From assembly GCF_017163935.1 (NCBI RefSeq), contig NZ_JABVZR010000002.1, forward strand, positions 2,294,001 to 2,358,000: a stretch of DNA of 64,000 nt, in the 5' to 3' direction. The position numbers and the translations under genes are program-made. The notes beneath the pieces were generated by a model. The model was not told the origin of the DNA. It worked only from the letters and a program-made list of their open reading frames with translations, and ran no database searches. This stretch comes from Novosphingobium terrae (GTDB lineage Bacteria; Pseudomonadota; Alphaproteobacteria; Sphingomonadales; Sphingomonadaceae). Positions 44,902 to 54,706 of this stretch are shown piece by piece (position 1 is the first letter of the stretch; every line of letters begins with the position of its first letter).

Positions 44902-46434
44902 TTAGTGCTGGCCATGGTGGTCTCCGCTTCCAGAATGGCCACCCTCGGGATGTGCCCCTCCGGGCTGTCCGTGGTCTTCATGCTGTTGCGGAGCCGGCGC
45001 GGGGTGCGGCATCATCGCAGGTGTGGGGCGGGTTTCAGCCGGGCGGCCGGGATGTGGAATGAGTGCGGCAGGTGCCTCGTGATGAACCGGAGCGTGGGCC
45101 ATGGCGGGAGGCTCTTGCGGAGCCCCCTGATTGCCACGGTGGACCGCCACGATTTGTTCAGGCGGCCTCATCGCCGGGCGCTCATGGGGAGCCTGATGGA
45201 CCGCAACTGCGGGCGCGCGAGCCTCAGGCGGAGGCCCGTTGCGCCGCTGATGGACCATGGCCATGGGCGCATGCGGCGCAGCGGGGCCATGGCCGATGGG
45301 CGCAGCCAAATCGTGGGGAGCACCCGGGTGTGGCGCGCGCTCCTGCTGGGGGGCATGGGCCATCGGGCCGGGATGTCCCTGCCAGCCCGGCCTTGGGGCA
45401 GGCTGCGCGGGTACGAAGCGCGGCGGTTGGGCAGTGGGCTGAGGGGGCATAGGCGGGCGCTGCGCCGCAGTATTCTGATGATGGTGGGCCATGATGGCGA
45501 CCGCCGCGCCCCCTGCCACCGCTGCCGCCACAACCGGGGCATAGCGCGCGCTATCCTGCGCCCAGCTTGCCTGCTGCCAGCGTGGCGGGATCGCGCGCGG
45601 CGGCGGAGGGGTGCTGAAATCCTGCTGGCGCCACTGATCGAAACGCTGCTGGTCTGCCGCGCGGCGCTCGGCTTCCTGTGCCCAATAGCGGCTCTCCTGC
45701 GCTGCCTCCTGCGCATGATAGGCGGCCCAGTCCGCTTGTCGATCACGGTTGGCGGCCCATCGTTCGCGCGCCGCGATAATCGCGTCTTGCCGCGCCGCCC
45801 AGTCCGCCGCGGCAATCGCCTGCCTTTCGCGGGAGGCCTCATACAGGCGTCTGGCGCGCCAGAGATAGGCTGCGGCATAGGCCTCCTGCGGGCCATAGCT
45901 GTCATAGGGGATCAGCGCCCCGTCCGGACCATAGACCGCCGCAAGCTGGTTGCCGTCATAACCATAGGCATAATCGGGATCGCGGACGAAATAGGGCTGG
46001 TCGGCACCGGCGCGATAGTAATAGGTGCGATAGCCCCCCGCGACCGGCTCCACGAAGGTGCGTGAGCCATCATAGCCCTGCCAGGCCCAAGGGCTCACAT
46101 TGTCATAGTTGAAACTGTAATCGGGCGGCGCATCGCCCAGCGATTGGGAGAAGTAGCTGGCCTGATCCGCATAGGCATAGGCCGTGCGCGGATCGGCGAC
46201 CCGTACGCTGCGCAGGGGTTGCGCGCGGGGCAGCGCTGTTGCCGCAGGGGCGAGCGCCGCTTGCTGGGCAGGCGCATTGGTCATGGGCAGGGTGGCGGGC
46301 AGGGCGGGAGCGGCCATGGCGCTGTCGGCGCTGGCAGTGCTGTCGGGAGCCTTCTGACAACCGGCCAGCACAAGGGCGAGAGACAGGGCTCCGGTGAGGG
46401 CGGCGGGGGCAAGGCGATGATGGCGTATGGACAT
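44902..46434 (-). CDS. lipoprotein with Ala/Arg helical middle and His/Pro-rich C-terminus
   Basis: A 510-residue protein. The ATG at 46434 (MSIRHHRLAPAALTGALSLA) begins a lipoprotein signal with lipobox LAGC (Cys ~26), so the mature protein is lipid-anchored in the envelope. Residues ~75-200 are Tyr/Ala/Asp-rich (YAYADQASYFSQSLGDAPPDY, TYYYRAGADQPYFVRDPDYA). Residues ~200-290 form a charged helix (RERQAIAAADWAARQDAIIAAR, WAAYHAQEAAQESRYWAQEA). A hydrophobic stretch (VVAAAVAGGAAVAIMA) follows, then ~180 residues rich in Pro and His, ending HEDHGQPGGAHPEGGHSGSG. The His-rich tail could bind metal ions such as nickel, zinc or copper; that is inference. I do not recognise the family. Confidence 0.65.
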   Translation of the reverse strand: MSIRHHRLAPAALTGALSLALVLAGCQKAPDSTASADSAMAAPALPATLPMTNAPAQQAALAPAATALPRAQPLRSVRVADPRTAYAYADQASYFSQSLGDAPPDYSFNYDNVSPWAWQGYDGSRTFVEPVAGGYRTYYYRAGADQPYFVRDPDYAYGYDGNQLAAVYGPDGALIPYDSYGPQEAYAAAYLWRARRLYEASRERQAIAAADWAARQDAIIAARERWAANRDRQADWAAYHAQEAAQESRYWAQEAERRAADQQRFDQWRQQDFSTPPPPRAIPPRWQQASWAQDSARYAPVVAAAVAGGAAVAIMAHHHQNTAAQRPPMPPQPTAQPPRFVPAQPAPRPGWQGHPGPMAHAPQQERAPHPGAPHDLAAPIGHGPAAPHAPMAMVHQRRNGPPPEARAPAVAVHQAPHERPAMRPPEQIVAVHRGNQGAPQEPPAMAHAPVHHEAPAALIPHPGRPAETRPTPAMMPHPAPAPQQHEDHGQPGGAHPEGGHSGSGDHHGQH

Positions 46435-46613
46435 GGCATTCTGCTCCCCGGACTCGGCATCGATAAGACGCATCAGGCGCCCCGGGCGATGAATGGATGC
46501 GGAAGCGACCATTTACCCTGGAGACAGCTGCGTGGCAGATGTGGAACGGCGTGACGGCAGGGATGATCCATAGGCCGGGCAGCAAGCCATATTCAGCGCC
46601 CCGAAAGAGGCGT

Positions 46614-48500
46614 TCAGATCGCCACAGCGCGTTCGATCTCGATGGTCTGTTCCGGCGGCAGGTTCAGATGGCGGCTGATCCGGTCGCTGTTGCGGGCCAT
46701 GAAGGTGAAGGGGCGCCGTCGCCATGACGCCAGCCGTGGCCGATCCTCCCGCGGGACGGGGGAGCCATGCTCGATGTAATAGGTGACATCGCCCGGGTCG
46801 GCGGGCCTGATCTCGTCCGGGCAGCGGGCGATGGTGTCAGGCGCATCGGGGCTTTCCATAAAGCCATAGAGCGCGGTGACGCGCCACATGGAGGGGGCAA
46901 GGCGCTCGATGGTCATGCTGTCCTCCCGGCTGACCCATGGCACCTGCGCGATCTCGACCCGCAGGATGATGACATGCTCGCGCAGCACCCGGTTCTGGCG
47001 GACGTGCCAGAGCAGGATGGGCGGAATGTCCTGCGACGTATGCGTGAGGAACACCGCCGTGCCGGGCACGCGGGCGACGCCGGGCCGCTTCAGCATGGTG
47101 TCCAGCTCCGCCATCGGCGCCGCACTGTGGTTCACCGCTTCGCGCATGGCGCCGATCCCGCCATGCCAGAGCCACATCACCAGATAGACCAGCCCGGCCA
47201 GCAGCAGCGGCACATAGCCGCCTTCCAGAAGCTTGACCGAATTGGCCGCGAAGAAGCTGCCATCGACCAGCAGCAGCAGGCCCGCGACGGCGCCCGCGCG
47301 CAGCTTCGACCAGCCCCAGATCTCGCACATCGCCAGATAGAGCAGGGCGGTGGTCATCAGCATCGTCATCGAGACGGCGATGCCATAGGCGGCGGCCAGA
47401 TTGTCCGAATGGCGGAAATAGAGGGTGATGCCGATGGTCGCCAGCGCCAGCAGCCAGTTCACCGAGCCGACATAGATCTGCCCATAGCCCTCTGCCGAGG
47501 TCTGGCGGATGGTGACACGCGGCAGCCAGCCGAGCTGGATTGCCTGCCGTGTCATGGAAAAGGCGCCGGTGATGATCGACTGGCTGGCGATGATGGTAGC
47601 CAGTGTGGCCAGCACGATCAGCGGCAGCAGCAGGGGCGGGGGGCACAGGGCGTAGAAGATGTTCTCGCCCACCGGGTGCCCGTCGAGCAGCAGCGCGGCT
47701 TGGCCGGCATAGTTGAGGATCAGGCTGGGGAAGATCAGCCAGCTCCAGGCGATGCGGATCGGCCCGGCTCCGAAATGGCTCATATCGGCATAGAGCGCCT
47801 CGGCCCCGGTAACGCAGAGGAACACGCCGCCCAGCAGCATGAAGCCCTGCCAGCCATGGCCAAGCAGATAGCGCAGCCCATGCACCGGATTGATCGCGGC
47901 CAGCACGCCGGGATGATGGATCAGGCTGGCCAGCCCCAGCACCGCGATGGTGGCGAACCAGAGCAGCATCACCGGCCCGAAGGCATGGCCGATCCGCGCC
48001 GTGCCCAGCGGTTGGAGCAGAAACAGCACCAGCAGGATGCCGACGGCCAGCAACAGGATGTGGGGCGCGATGGCGGGCGTGGCGGATTTCAGCCCCTCCA
48101 GCGCCGAAAGCACGGAAATCGCCGGGGTGATCGCCCCGTCGCCATAGATCAGCGCCGCGCCGAACAGGCCGAGCGCCACGATGGCCGGGCGCTTGTGCGT
48201 TTTGGTGCCCAGCAGCGCCATGAGCGCGAGAATGCCGCCCTCGCCATCATTGTCGATCCGCATGGCGATGGTGACATATTTGACGGTGGTGACGATCACC
48301 AGCGTCCAGAACAGCAGCGAGAGTACCCCCAGCACCGACACCGCATCCACCCTGCCGCCGCCGAGCTGCAGCACCGTCTTCATCGTATAGAGCGGGCTGG
48401 TGCCGATATCGCCGAACACCACGCCGGTGGCGCCGATCACCATGGGCAGCAGGCGGCCCTGCGGAGTATGATGGCCGGGGTTTGCAGTCGGCTGGTTCAT
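46614..48500 (-). CDS. kup: low-affinity potassium transporter Kup
   Basis: A 628-residue membrane protein of the KUP/HAK/KT family. The ATG at 48500 follows GAGGAA and gives the usual Kup length. Family signatures are near the N-terminus (VIGATGVVFGDIGTSPLYTM) and in GEGGILALMALL, ALIYGDGAITPAISVLSALEG, and LYADMSHFGAGPIRIAW with NYAGQAALLL. Twelve hydrophobic segments are followed by a soluble C-terminal domain (GTAVFLTHTSQDIPPILLWH, TALYGFMESPDAP, TFMARNS) that is standard for Kup. It imports K+ together with protons across the inner membrane, mainly at low pH or under osmotic stress. No kdp or trk gene is close. Confidence 0.95.
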   Translation of the reverse strand: MNQPTANPGHHTPQGRLLPMVIGATGVVFGDIGTSPLYTMKTVLQLGGGRVDAVSVLGVLSLLFWTLVIVTTVKYVTIAMRIDNDGEGGILALMALLGTKTHKRPAIVALGLFGAALIYGDGAITPAISVLSALEGLKSATPAIAPHILLLAVGILLVLFLLQPLGTARIGHAFGPVMLLWFATIAVLGLASLIHHPGVLAAINPVHGLRYLLGHGWQGFMLLGGVFLCVTGAEALYADMSHFGAGPIRIAWSWLIFPSLILNYAGQAALLLDGHPVGENIFYALCPPPLLLPLIVLATLATIIASQSIITGAFSMTRQAIQLGWLPRVTIRQTSAEGYGQIYVGSVNWLLALATIGITLYFRHSDNLAAAYGIAVSMTMLMTTALLYLAMCEIWGWSKLRAGAVAGLLLLVDGSFFAANSVKLLEGGYVPLLLAGLVYLVMWLWHGGIGAMREAVNHSAAPMAELDTMLKRPGVARVPGTAVFLTHTSQDIPPILLWHVRQNRVLREHVIILRVEIAQVPWVSREDSMTIERLAPSMWRVTALYGFMESPDAPDTIARCPDEIRPADPGDVTYYIEHGSPVPREDRPRLASWRRRPFTFMARNSDRISRHLNLPPEQTIEIERAVAI

Positions 48501-49065
48501 GCGGGTTCCTCGGGCGCGCTGGACGGTTTGTGATGCCTTTTGAGGCAACGATCTTGCCGGAGATTTGGCTCGAAATTTGACGCCTTCCTGCAAAAAATCA
48601 TGAAATTTATTAGGTTGATTTGGCGAAGGCCGATTTTATGGAATTTATATACCGGAAATGGGAAGGGTGACACCTTCTTCCTGACAGCCCCCCTTGCCTT
48701 TGCCGGGCAAGCACTGCCCCAAGCGGTCAAATGCATGCAAGTGGCTGGGGCGACGATATGAGGCGTGAGCACCGCCGTCGCGTTGTAAGAGCGGGCGTGC
48801 ATCCGCTTCGATGCGCTGTCGCTGGCTTGTGGCCATCCGCTGACCGGTAGCGGGATCATCAGTATGTTCGTGACCGTGCCTGCCGAGAGGCTGCGGCTTA
48901 ACCTCATCGCTTCGACGCATTCGTGCGATGGTATCTCGGTCGTTATCGAGTTGCGTTCCGACGGCAAGGTACATGCCGTAACCGCTCCGATTATCTCTAC
49001 GATGCGCAAGTTGAGATCGTCGGTTTGAGGGCTGCAGCTTTGCGATAGGCTTCCGGCCAAGACAC
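48501..49065. other. 565-base gap upstream of kup
   Basis: No supported gene; long minus-strand frames here lack conserved sequence. The AT-rich part at 48590-48660 is the likely kup promoter region. I recognise no riboswitch. Confidence 0.4.
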
Positions 49066-49095
49066 AAAAGGCGGGCGCTCCGGCAGAGCGCCCGC
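49066..49095 (-). terminator. terminator of the small periplasmic protein gene
   Basis: Stem gcgggcgctc (49071-49080) with gagcgcccgc (49086-49095), loop cggca. Read on the minus strand it is followed by CTTTTGTG. It lies 33 bases past the stop at 49129. Confidence 0.75.
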
Positions 49096-49128
49096 CCGTG
49101 CGGCGGATTTGGGGTGAGGGACGTGGGA

Positions 49129-49455
49129 TCAGTGGCCGATCGCTGCCGACTGGGCGTTTTCCTCACGGTTCAACTGATGCTTCTCTCCCCGGGTGATGTA
49201 GCCCCCATTGGCATGGGCATCGGCATGATCCTGCGCCGCGATGGCGCGATCGGAGGCGCGCATGGCCCGGGCCTGCTGCCCGGTGATCTCACCGTTGCGC
49301 CGCTCGGTATTGATGCGCGCCAGTTGGTGATGCTCGCGGCCCAGCACTTCGGCCTGACGGGGATGGTGTTGACGCCAGGTGGCGGCATCCGCGCTTGCGG
49401 CCCCGGCAAACAGCGAAGCGACGGTTGCAACGGCAAGGATGAGCTTGGTCTTCAT
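49129..49455 (-). CDS. small periplasmic helical protein
   Basis: A 108-residue exported protein. The ATG at 49455 starts a signal peptide (MKTKLILAVATVASLFAGAA, cleavage near ADAAT). The mature part is basic and helical: WRQHHPRQAEVLGREHHQLARINTE split around RRNGEITGQQARAMRASDRAI and ends GGYITRGEKHQLNREENAQS. The pattern of a helix starting 'HPRxxEV', a 'GEIT/GxIT' turn, and a final 'LNxxEN' is shared by a family of small proteobacterial periplasmic proteins of unknown function. His is frequent, so metal binding is possible but unproved. It is monocistronic with its own terminator. Confidence 0.7.
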   Translation of the reverse strand: MKTKLILAVATVASLFAGAASADAATWRQHHPRQAEVLGREHHQLARINTERRNGEITGQQARAMRASDRAIAAQDHADAHANGGYITRGEKHQLNREENAQSAAIGH

Positions 49456-50330
49456 GATGTCGCACTCCAGATACCGGTCGGTCCCCCCGCCGGTAGAGTG
49501 TGAATGCGCCTTGCCGATTGAACGGAGAATGAGGCGGGTTGAAAGCAAATATTCAACAAAATCCCGCAGCCTCGATATGTGCCTCCTGCTTTGTTGAGTG
49601 CTTCACCGAGCCAGCGCGAGGGAGGCTGAGCCTGGTGCGATATAAGGTGCTACGTGCTCAGAAGCTACGCAGCCGATGGCAGCCAATTTTGAGTTTAACT
49701 GAGATAAGTGCTTTACTTAGCACGGCAACCAAAGGGGGAACTGGCCCGGGATTGGAAGTGCTAGTAGGCTATTGTTTGCGCCGGATACTCCAGATGCGCC
49801 GAGCGGGCTAACTGTCTTAGATTTTCGAATGGGAGCGACCGAAACTCCATGAAGCGCCACAGCTTTTTATTCCCAGCCTGCTTGCTGCTGTTGAGTGATC
49901 GGATGATCTGACGTTCGTCGCGCAGAGCCGGTTCGTCACGACCGGTGGTGACACTCCGAACAAGGGCAGTATCCTGCGGACTGTACCGCAGAACGTTCTT
50001 GTAAATCTGGCCAGCGTCACGAGGAATCTAGCAATACAGTCCACGTCGTCAATATCGACAGCCATGGGCTGGCCGCAGCTTCCTCACGATATTTCTGTTC
50101 TTGAAATACGGCCAGCATCCCCCCTCAACCAACAGGCCGAGCGCATCTTTTTAAAAAGACGCCCCGCATGTCGCAATCTGACCAGCGATCGACAGGGTTT
50201 GCATGCCAGAAAATCGCCTTTGCGTCGCCGAAAACTCTATGGGCATCCCGTTGCTGCTGGAATCGTCTAATAAACCTTAGCGTATCCGCCTGCTTGAACG
50301 GTTCATTGCTCGAATGTGGCCAGAGACAAC
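49456..50330. other. 875-base gap of ordinary to AT-richer sequence
   Basis: No supported gene; open frames up to ~90 codons have no ribosome site or family pattern. Composition is less GC-rich than flanking genes, especially at 49640-49720 and 50100-50300. It may be a decayed insertion, but I see no terminal repeats or transposase remnant. Confidence 0.4.
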
Positions 50331-51833
50331 ATGAAAAACTTAATCGCTTTGATGGCCACTTGCCTGGCTGCCTTGATGACCGGGCTTGAGGTCTCCAGCG
50401 TTCCGGTGATCCTGCCGTCGATTGGTCACGATTTGAGAGCCGATTTCGATAGCGCCCAGTGGGTCATGAATGCCTACACCATCGCCTGCACGAGTATCCT
50501 GATGGTCGCCGGAACGCTGGCCGACCGACTGGGGCGGCGCCGGGTATTTACCGCGTCGATGATCCTCTTTGGTGCCGCATCGCTGGGGTGTGGCACGGCT
50601 CGAACCATGTCCATGCTGATAGTCTACCGTGTCTTGCAGGGGGCTGGCGGCGGGGCGATGCTGATCTGTCTAATCGCGATTCTCTCCAACGCCTACCGCG
50701 ACGGCGCCGAGCGAGGCCGCGCCTTCGCAATCTGGGGCATCGTGTTCGGGATGGGGCTGGGCATCGGCCCGCTCTTCGGTGGCCTGATCGCTTCCCTCAT
50801 CGGATGGCGCTGGGTCTTTCTCATCCACGGCCCGTTGACCATCCTGACGATCGCGCTGGTATTCGCGACAATACGCGAATCGCGAGCCGCCGGTGCCCAC
50901 CAATTGGACCTTGCTGGCATGCTCTCCTTATCGTTCAGCGTGCTGGGCTTAACCTTCTTTATCATCGAGGGGCCGCAATACGGGTTCGGTAGTTCTGTGA
51001 TGCTGTCAATGGCTGCCGCCGCTCTGGTCAGTGCCACGATCTTCGTTACGGTGGAGTGGCTCAGTGCGCATCCGATGGTCGATTTCTCCGTGTTCCGCAT
51101 CCCGAATTTCACGGGTGCCATCATGGGTTCGGCAGGCGTCAATTTCAGCTTCTGGCCGTTGCTGATCTACCTCCCCCTCTATTTCGAGAACGGGATCGGC
51201 TATGATCGGGCAACGACCGGCTTGATCTTACTGGCCTACACTTTACCGGCCTTACTGCTGCCGCCACTAGGGGAGCAGCTTGCGCTGCGCTATTCGCCGC
51301 GTAACGTCATACCTTGCGGCCTTATGCTGATCGCTCTGGGATGTTGGGCGATCACCCTGGGGTTGGCGCTGGCCGCGCCCGGCTGGATATCCTTGCTTCC
51401 GGGCTGCATCCTCACAGGAATGGGTCTGGGCCTTGCCAATACACCTTCCTCCAACGCGGCTACCTATGCGGTGGAAGCCGACCGGGCGGGCATGGCCTCC
51501 GGGATCGAGACGACCATCAGATACGTCGCGCTGTCGCTCAACATTGCTTTGATGGGGCTCGTCCTGTTGATCGGGGTGCGCTCGTCTCTTGCGCATGGTG
51601 GGGGAGGTCTTGACGCCGCCCATGCCAGCGCGACGGCGGAGCGCTTGCTCACCGACGGCCTCGGCAATGACAAGATCACGGTCGCGCAGCAGCTTGATCG
51701 CCATCTTGCTCTCAAACGAGGCTTCGAGACATTGACCGTTTATGCAGGGCTCGCCGCGCTCTTCTTCGCGATGTCGAGCTTCATCGCCTTTCGTTGTGAA
51801 ACCTCAAAGCGAACGGTCGATCAGACTCAATAA
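50331..51833 (+). CDS. MFS drug exporter, DHA2 (14-helix, EmrB/QacA) type
   Basis: A 500-residue membrane protein with about 14 hydrophobic segments. The ATG at 50331 (MKNLIALMATCLAALMTGLE) is taken; a GTG five codons earlier is possible. DHA2 hallmarks: the N-terminal helix ends VSSVPVILPSIGHDL and is followed by AQWVMNAYTIACTSILMVAG, the loop GTLADRLGRRRVF, and motif C as GIVFGMGLGIGPLFGG. These pumps export varied cationic or amphipathic drugs with protons. It lies 75 bases before an EamA exporter and may form a two-gene operon with it. No local regulator precedes it. Confidence 0.88.
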   Translation: MKNLIALMATCLAALMTGLEVSSVPVILPSIGHDLRADFDSAQWVMNAYTIACTSILMVAGTLADRLGRRRVFTASMILFGAASLGCGTARTMSMLIVYRVLQGAGGGAMLICLIAILSNAYRDGAERGRAFAIWGIVFGMGLGIGPLFGGLIASLIGWRWVFLIHGPLTILTIALVFATIRESRAAGAHQLDLAGMLSLSFSVLGLTFFIIEGPQYGFGSSVMLSMAAAALVSATIFVTVEWLSAHPMVDFSVFRIPNFTGAIMGSAGVNFSFWPLLIYLPLYFENGIGYDRATTGLILLAYTLPALLLPPLGEQLALRYSPRNVIPCGLMLIALGCWAITLGLALAAPGWISLLPGCILTGMGLGLANTPSSNAATYAVEADRAGMASGIETTIRYVALSLNIALMGLVLLIGVRSSLAHGGGGLDAAHASATAERLLTDGLGNDKITVAQQLDRHLALKRGFETLTVYAGLAALFFAMSSFIAFRCETSKRTVDQTQ

Positions 51834-51908
51834 AATCCGGTCGCCCGAACCCGCCAGCGGGATCCTGCTATCTCTTCCGCCATTGTCTCGCCGACGTCTG
51901 GATAGCCC

Positions 51909-52742
51909 ATGAACCTGAGTGTTTTCCTGATCATATTGCTGGCAGCAGCCCTTCATGCAGCGTGGAATGCGATTGTGAAGGGGGGCGAGGACAGCTCCAT
52001 GATGGCGGTCACTGTCACCGGTGCGGCGGCCCTCATCGCCGCAGCGACGCTCCCCTTTCTGCCGCCCCCGCATCGGCCAAGCTGGCCGCTTATCGCGGCT
52101 TCGGCCATCCTTTCTGTCTGTTACTATGTTCTGGTCGGGCGGACTTACAAGATCGCCGATATGAGTCGAACTTATCCGCTCATGCGTGGTGCGGCGCCCC
52201 TTCTGGTGGCTCTTGCAAGCACGATGCTCCTCGGCGATCGCCTGACGGTGTGGGCATGGTGCGGGGTGATCGTGATCTGTGCCGGAGTCCTTGCCATGAC
52301 AAGCAACCGGGGGCTGGCTCCGGCGGCTGGAACGAGGCTTGCTCTCCTCAATGCCTGCGTCATCGCAAGCTACACTCTGGTCGATGGGGTTGGGGTTCGC
52401 CGGTCGGGTAGCGCAGCAAGCTACACACTCTGGATATTCCTCCTGACCGGTGCGCCGCTCGTGGCCTGGACTTTGGCTCGCCGGAGCGGGGAGTTCGGAT
52501 CTTATGTGGGCCGAAACTGGCGTCTCGCTGTCATTGGTGGAGCGGGCACGATTGCCTCATACGGTCTGGCGCTATGGGCCATGACGGCAACGTCAGTGGC
52601 CGTGGTCGCCGCTTTGCGCGAAACCGCGATTATATTCGGCACGCTGATAGCGGCCTTCGCCCTGAAGGAGCGCATCGACCGTGCCCGGCTTGTCGCAGCA
52701 CTGACGATCGCGGTTGGAGCGATCATCCTTCGAGTTTCTTAA
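51909..52742 (+). CDS. EamA/DMT-family exporter
   Basis: A 277-residue membrane protein with ten hydrophobic segments in two EamA halves. The first half has LLAAALHAAWNAIVKGG and a characteristic Y-x-x-A-D-M-S-R-x-Y-P-L-M-R-G-x-A-P (positions ~80-97), ending MLLGDRLTVWAWCGVIVICAGVLA. The second repeats this layout (NACVIASYTLVDGVGVRRS, then VAALRETAIIFGTLIAAFAL, KERIDRARLVAALTIAVGAIIL). This branch resembles phosphonate- or amino-acid-related DMT exporters. It follows the DHA2 pump closely on the same strand. Substrate unknown. Confidence 0.85.
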   Translation: MNLSVFLIILLAAALHAAWNAIVKGGEDSSMMAVTVTGAAALIAAATLPFLPPPHRPSWPLIAASAILSVCYYVLVGRTYKIADMSRTYPLMRGAAPLLVALASTMLLGDRLTVWAWCGVIVICAGVLAMTSNRGLAPAAGTRLALLNACVIASYTLVDGVGVRRSGSAASYTLWIFLLTGAPLVAWTLARRSGEFGSYVGRNWRLAVIGGAGTIASYGLALWAMTATSVAVVAALRETAIIFGTLIAAFALKERIDRARLVAALTIAVGAIILRVS

Positions 52743-53156
52743 GATGACCATTGCCGCTGCCTGGCAATGGTCCTCTCCGGACATGATCAGCATCCGGTTT
52801 TTACGCCCAGCCGGGGACTAACGCATCATCGAAATTTGGTGCAGAGCTGTTGATGCAAGCTATCACCTGGTCGCTGTCGAGGATCGCATCGCGATCAAGG
52901 AGGAGGTGTGGGGCTTTCTGCCCCATCACCCTTTATGGCTCGTCGCGGCTGGCTTCGGCATCGTGTTATGTGCCGCTGTCCGTCAGTGGCGCGGCGTTGG
53001 CGACACTATCCTTGCCGATCCCGGATGACCAAATCGATGCGCATTGCGTCTGCAGACAAATGCTACTGTCGTCACGCCGTCGATTGGATCACGTCTATCA
53101 GCAGGCGACTGGCTGGCACGCGCGGCAGCCTCCATGACGTTGAGATAATGGTCATC
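52743..53156. other. 414-base gap with a possible gene remnant
   Basis: A start-less open frame at 52822-53028 reads like coding sequence: DASYHLVAVEDRIAIKEEVW and then a hydrophobic PLWLVAAGFGIVLCAAVRQW, ending at TGA. I cannot name a family. It may be the 3' remnant of a membrane protein gene. The rest is featureless. Confidence 0.3.
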
Positions 53157-54584
53157 TCATCGCATAACGAAGCTAACCCCTGCATCATGCGGAAGTCGCC
53201 AATAGGCGATAGTGGGCATAAGCGTGAGAATGGCGGTGGCGACAAAAGCCATTTGAAAGGCGACGATTTCGTTATGATGGCCACCGGTTAAAGCCCCGCC
53301 TGCTGGCATGAACCTTCCCAGACGCAGGCAGACAGCGCCAAAGGCTATGCCCAAACCGGTCGTCATCTGCTGCATTGTGCTCCACACTGTGCTGGCGGCA
53401 CTTTTCAGATCCTCGGGGATGTCTGCGTAGCTCAATGTGATCAGTGTCGAAAGCTGCAGTGACCGAGACACGCCGTAAGCAAAAAGCACGAGACACAGCA
53501 CGGGTTTGGGTGTGAAGGGCTCCAGCCCGGCAAATGCCAGAATGGTGAAAGAGAGGAACGTGCCATTGGCGATCGCGACCCGGCGAAAGCCAAACCGCCT
53601 CACGATGGGGGTGACAAGGGCCTTCATGCCCAGATTGCCAGCCGCGCTCACCACAAGCAGCAAGCCTGAATGAAAGGCCGAGAGGCCAAAGCCGATCTGA
53701 AACAGCAAGGGAGACAGATAAGGGACGGCCTCGATCCCGGCTCTGGCAAAACCGCCCCACAGGACGGAGATGGCATAGGTCCGCACCCGAAACACCGCCA
53801 GATCGAGGATAGGCTGGTCGGCCCTATGGAGATGGGTGATGGCAAGCAGGCCGATGATAAGGCCCGCACCGATGATCGCGCCGGCCAGTTCGAGGCTTGC
53901 ATCCTGGCGGCTTGCCAGTTCCATCCCGTACAGCAGCAAGATAAGGGCGCTGCTGCTCAAGACGAAACCTTGCAGGTCGAGCTTCCTGATCCGCGTACCG
54001 ACGTGATCGGGCACGAAGACGGCGATGGCTGCAAAAGCCGCCACGGCAAAGGGTACATTGAGAAAAAACACCCAGTGCCAGGATGCATAGGTCGTGATAA
54101 AGCCCCCCACGGTGGGCCCGACAAGCGGCGCGATGATTGCGGGCCAGGTGATGGTGGAGATTGCCCGCAGCATATGGCTTTGATCCGTGTTGCGGGCCAC
54201 GATCATGCGCCCCACCGGCACCATCATGGCGCCGCCCAGCCCTTGCAGCACACGCGCCGCCGTAAAGCCTGCCACACTGTCGGCCAATCCGCAGAGAATG
54301 GAGGCAAGCGTAAACAGCGCGACGGCGCTGCCGAACACCTTTCGCGTACCATATCGATCCGCGATCCATCCGCTGATCGGGATGAGGGTGGCCAGCGTGA
54401 GCATATAGGCCGTCATGCCCAGGCTGACGTCGTTGGGACCGGCCCGGAATGATCGTGCCATTTGCGGCAGCGCCGTGGCGATGATCGTCGTGTCCAGGCT
54501 TTCCATGAAATAGGTCGCCGCCACGATGAAAGGAAGCACAAGACTGTTCCGTTGCAGCGTCAGGGCCGTTGATTTTCCGGACAT
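53157..54584 (-). CDS. MFS drug exporter, DHA2 type
   Basis: A 475-residue protein with 14 predicted membrane segments. The ATG at 54584 (MSGKSTALTLQRNSLVLPFI) has AAGGAG and GGAG upstream, better than earlier in-frame starts. Features: helix 1 with FMESLDTTIIATALPQMARSF (the DHA2 'D-x-T-I-V-N-V-A-L-P' pattern), helix 2 AYMLTLATLIPISGW, loop GWIADRYGTRKVF, and motif C as IIAPLVGPTVGGFI. It is closest in layout to the QacA/EmrB and HsrA-like exporters. The LysR gene diverges 122 bases away and probably regulates it. Confidence 0.88.
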   Translation of the reverse strand: MSGKSTALTLQRNSLVLPFIVAATYFMESLDTTIIATALPQMARSFRAGPNDVSLGMTAYMLTLATLIPISGWIADRYGTRKVFGSAVALFTLASILCGLADSVAGFTAARVLQGLGGAMMVPVGRMIVARNTDQSHMLRAISTITWPAIIAPLVGPTVGGFITTYASWHWVFFLNVPFAVAAFAAIAVFVPDHVGTRIRKLDLQGFVLSSSALILLLYGMELASRQDASLELAGAIIGAGLIIGLLAITHLHRADQPILDLAVFRVRTYAISVLWGGFARAGIEAVPYLSPLLFQIGFGLSAFHSGLLLVVSAAGNLGMKALVTPIVRRFGFRRVAIANGTFLSFTILAFAGLEPFTPKPVLCLVLFAYGVSRSLQLSTLITLSYADIPEDLKSAASTVWSTMQQMTTGLGIAFGAVCLRLGRFMPAGGALTGGHHNEIVAFQMAFVATAILTLMPTIAYWRLPHDAGVSFVMR

Positions 54585-54706
54585 ATCTCCGGCTTCTCCT
54601 TCATGTTCGGTCGCTTGCCTATCAGCCATGTGATCGGCCACAATGCGCATGTTCCGTATCCAGACTTCGGCTGGACCGAAGGCAGGGCATGGGTATAAGG
54701 TTAGGC

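Noticed and set aside
46767..48533. 588-codon frame on the plus strand
   Set aside because: Antisense shadow of kup, rich in Gln, His, Asp and Arg, with no recognisable domain.
48590..48660. Riboswitch before kup
   Set aside because: The leader is AT-rich, but I could not see the conserved core of any known ion- or nucleotide-sensing riboswitch.
49456..50330. Insertion-sequence remnant
   Set aside because: Suspected from the lower GC, but no inverted ends, target duplication or transposase fragment could be found by eye.
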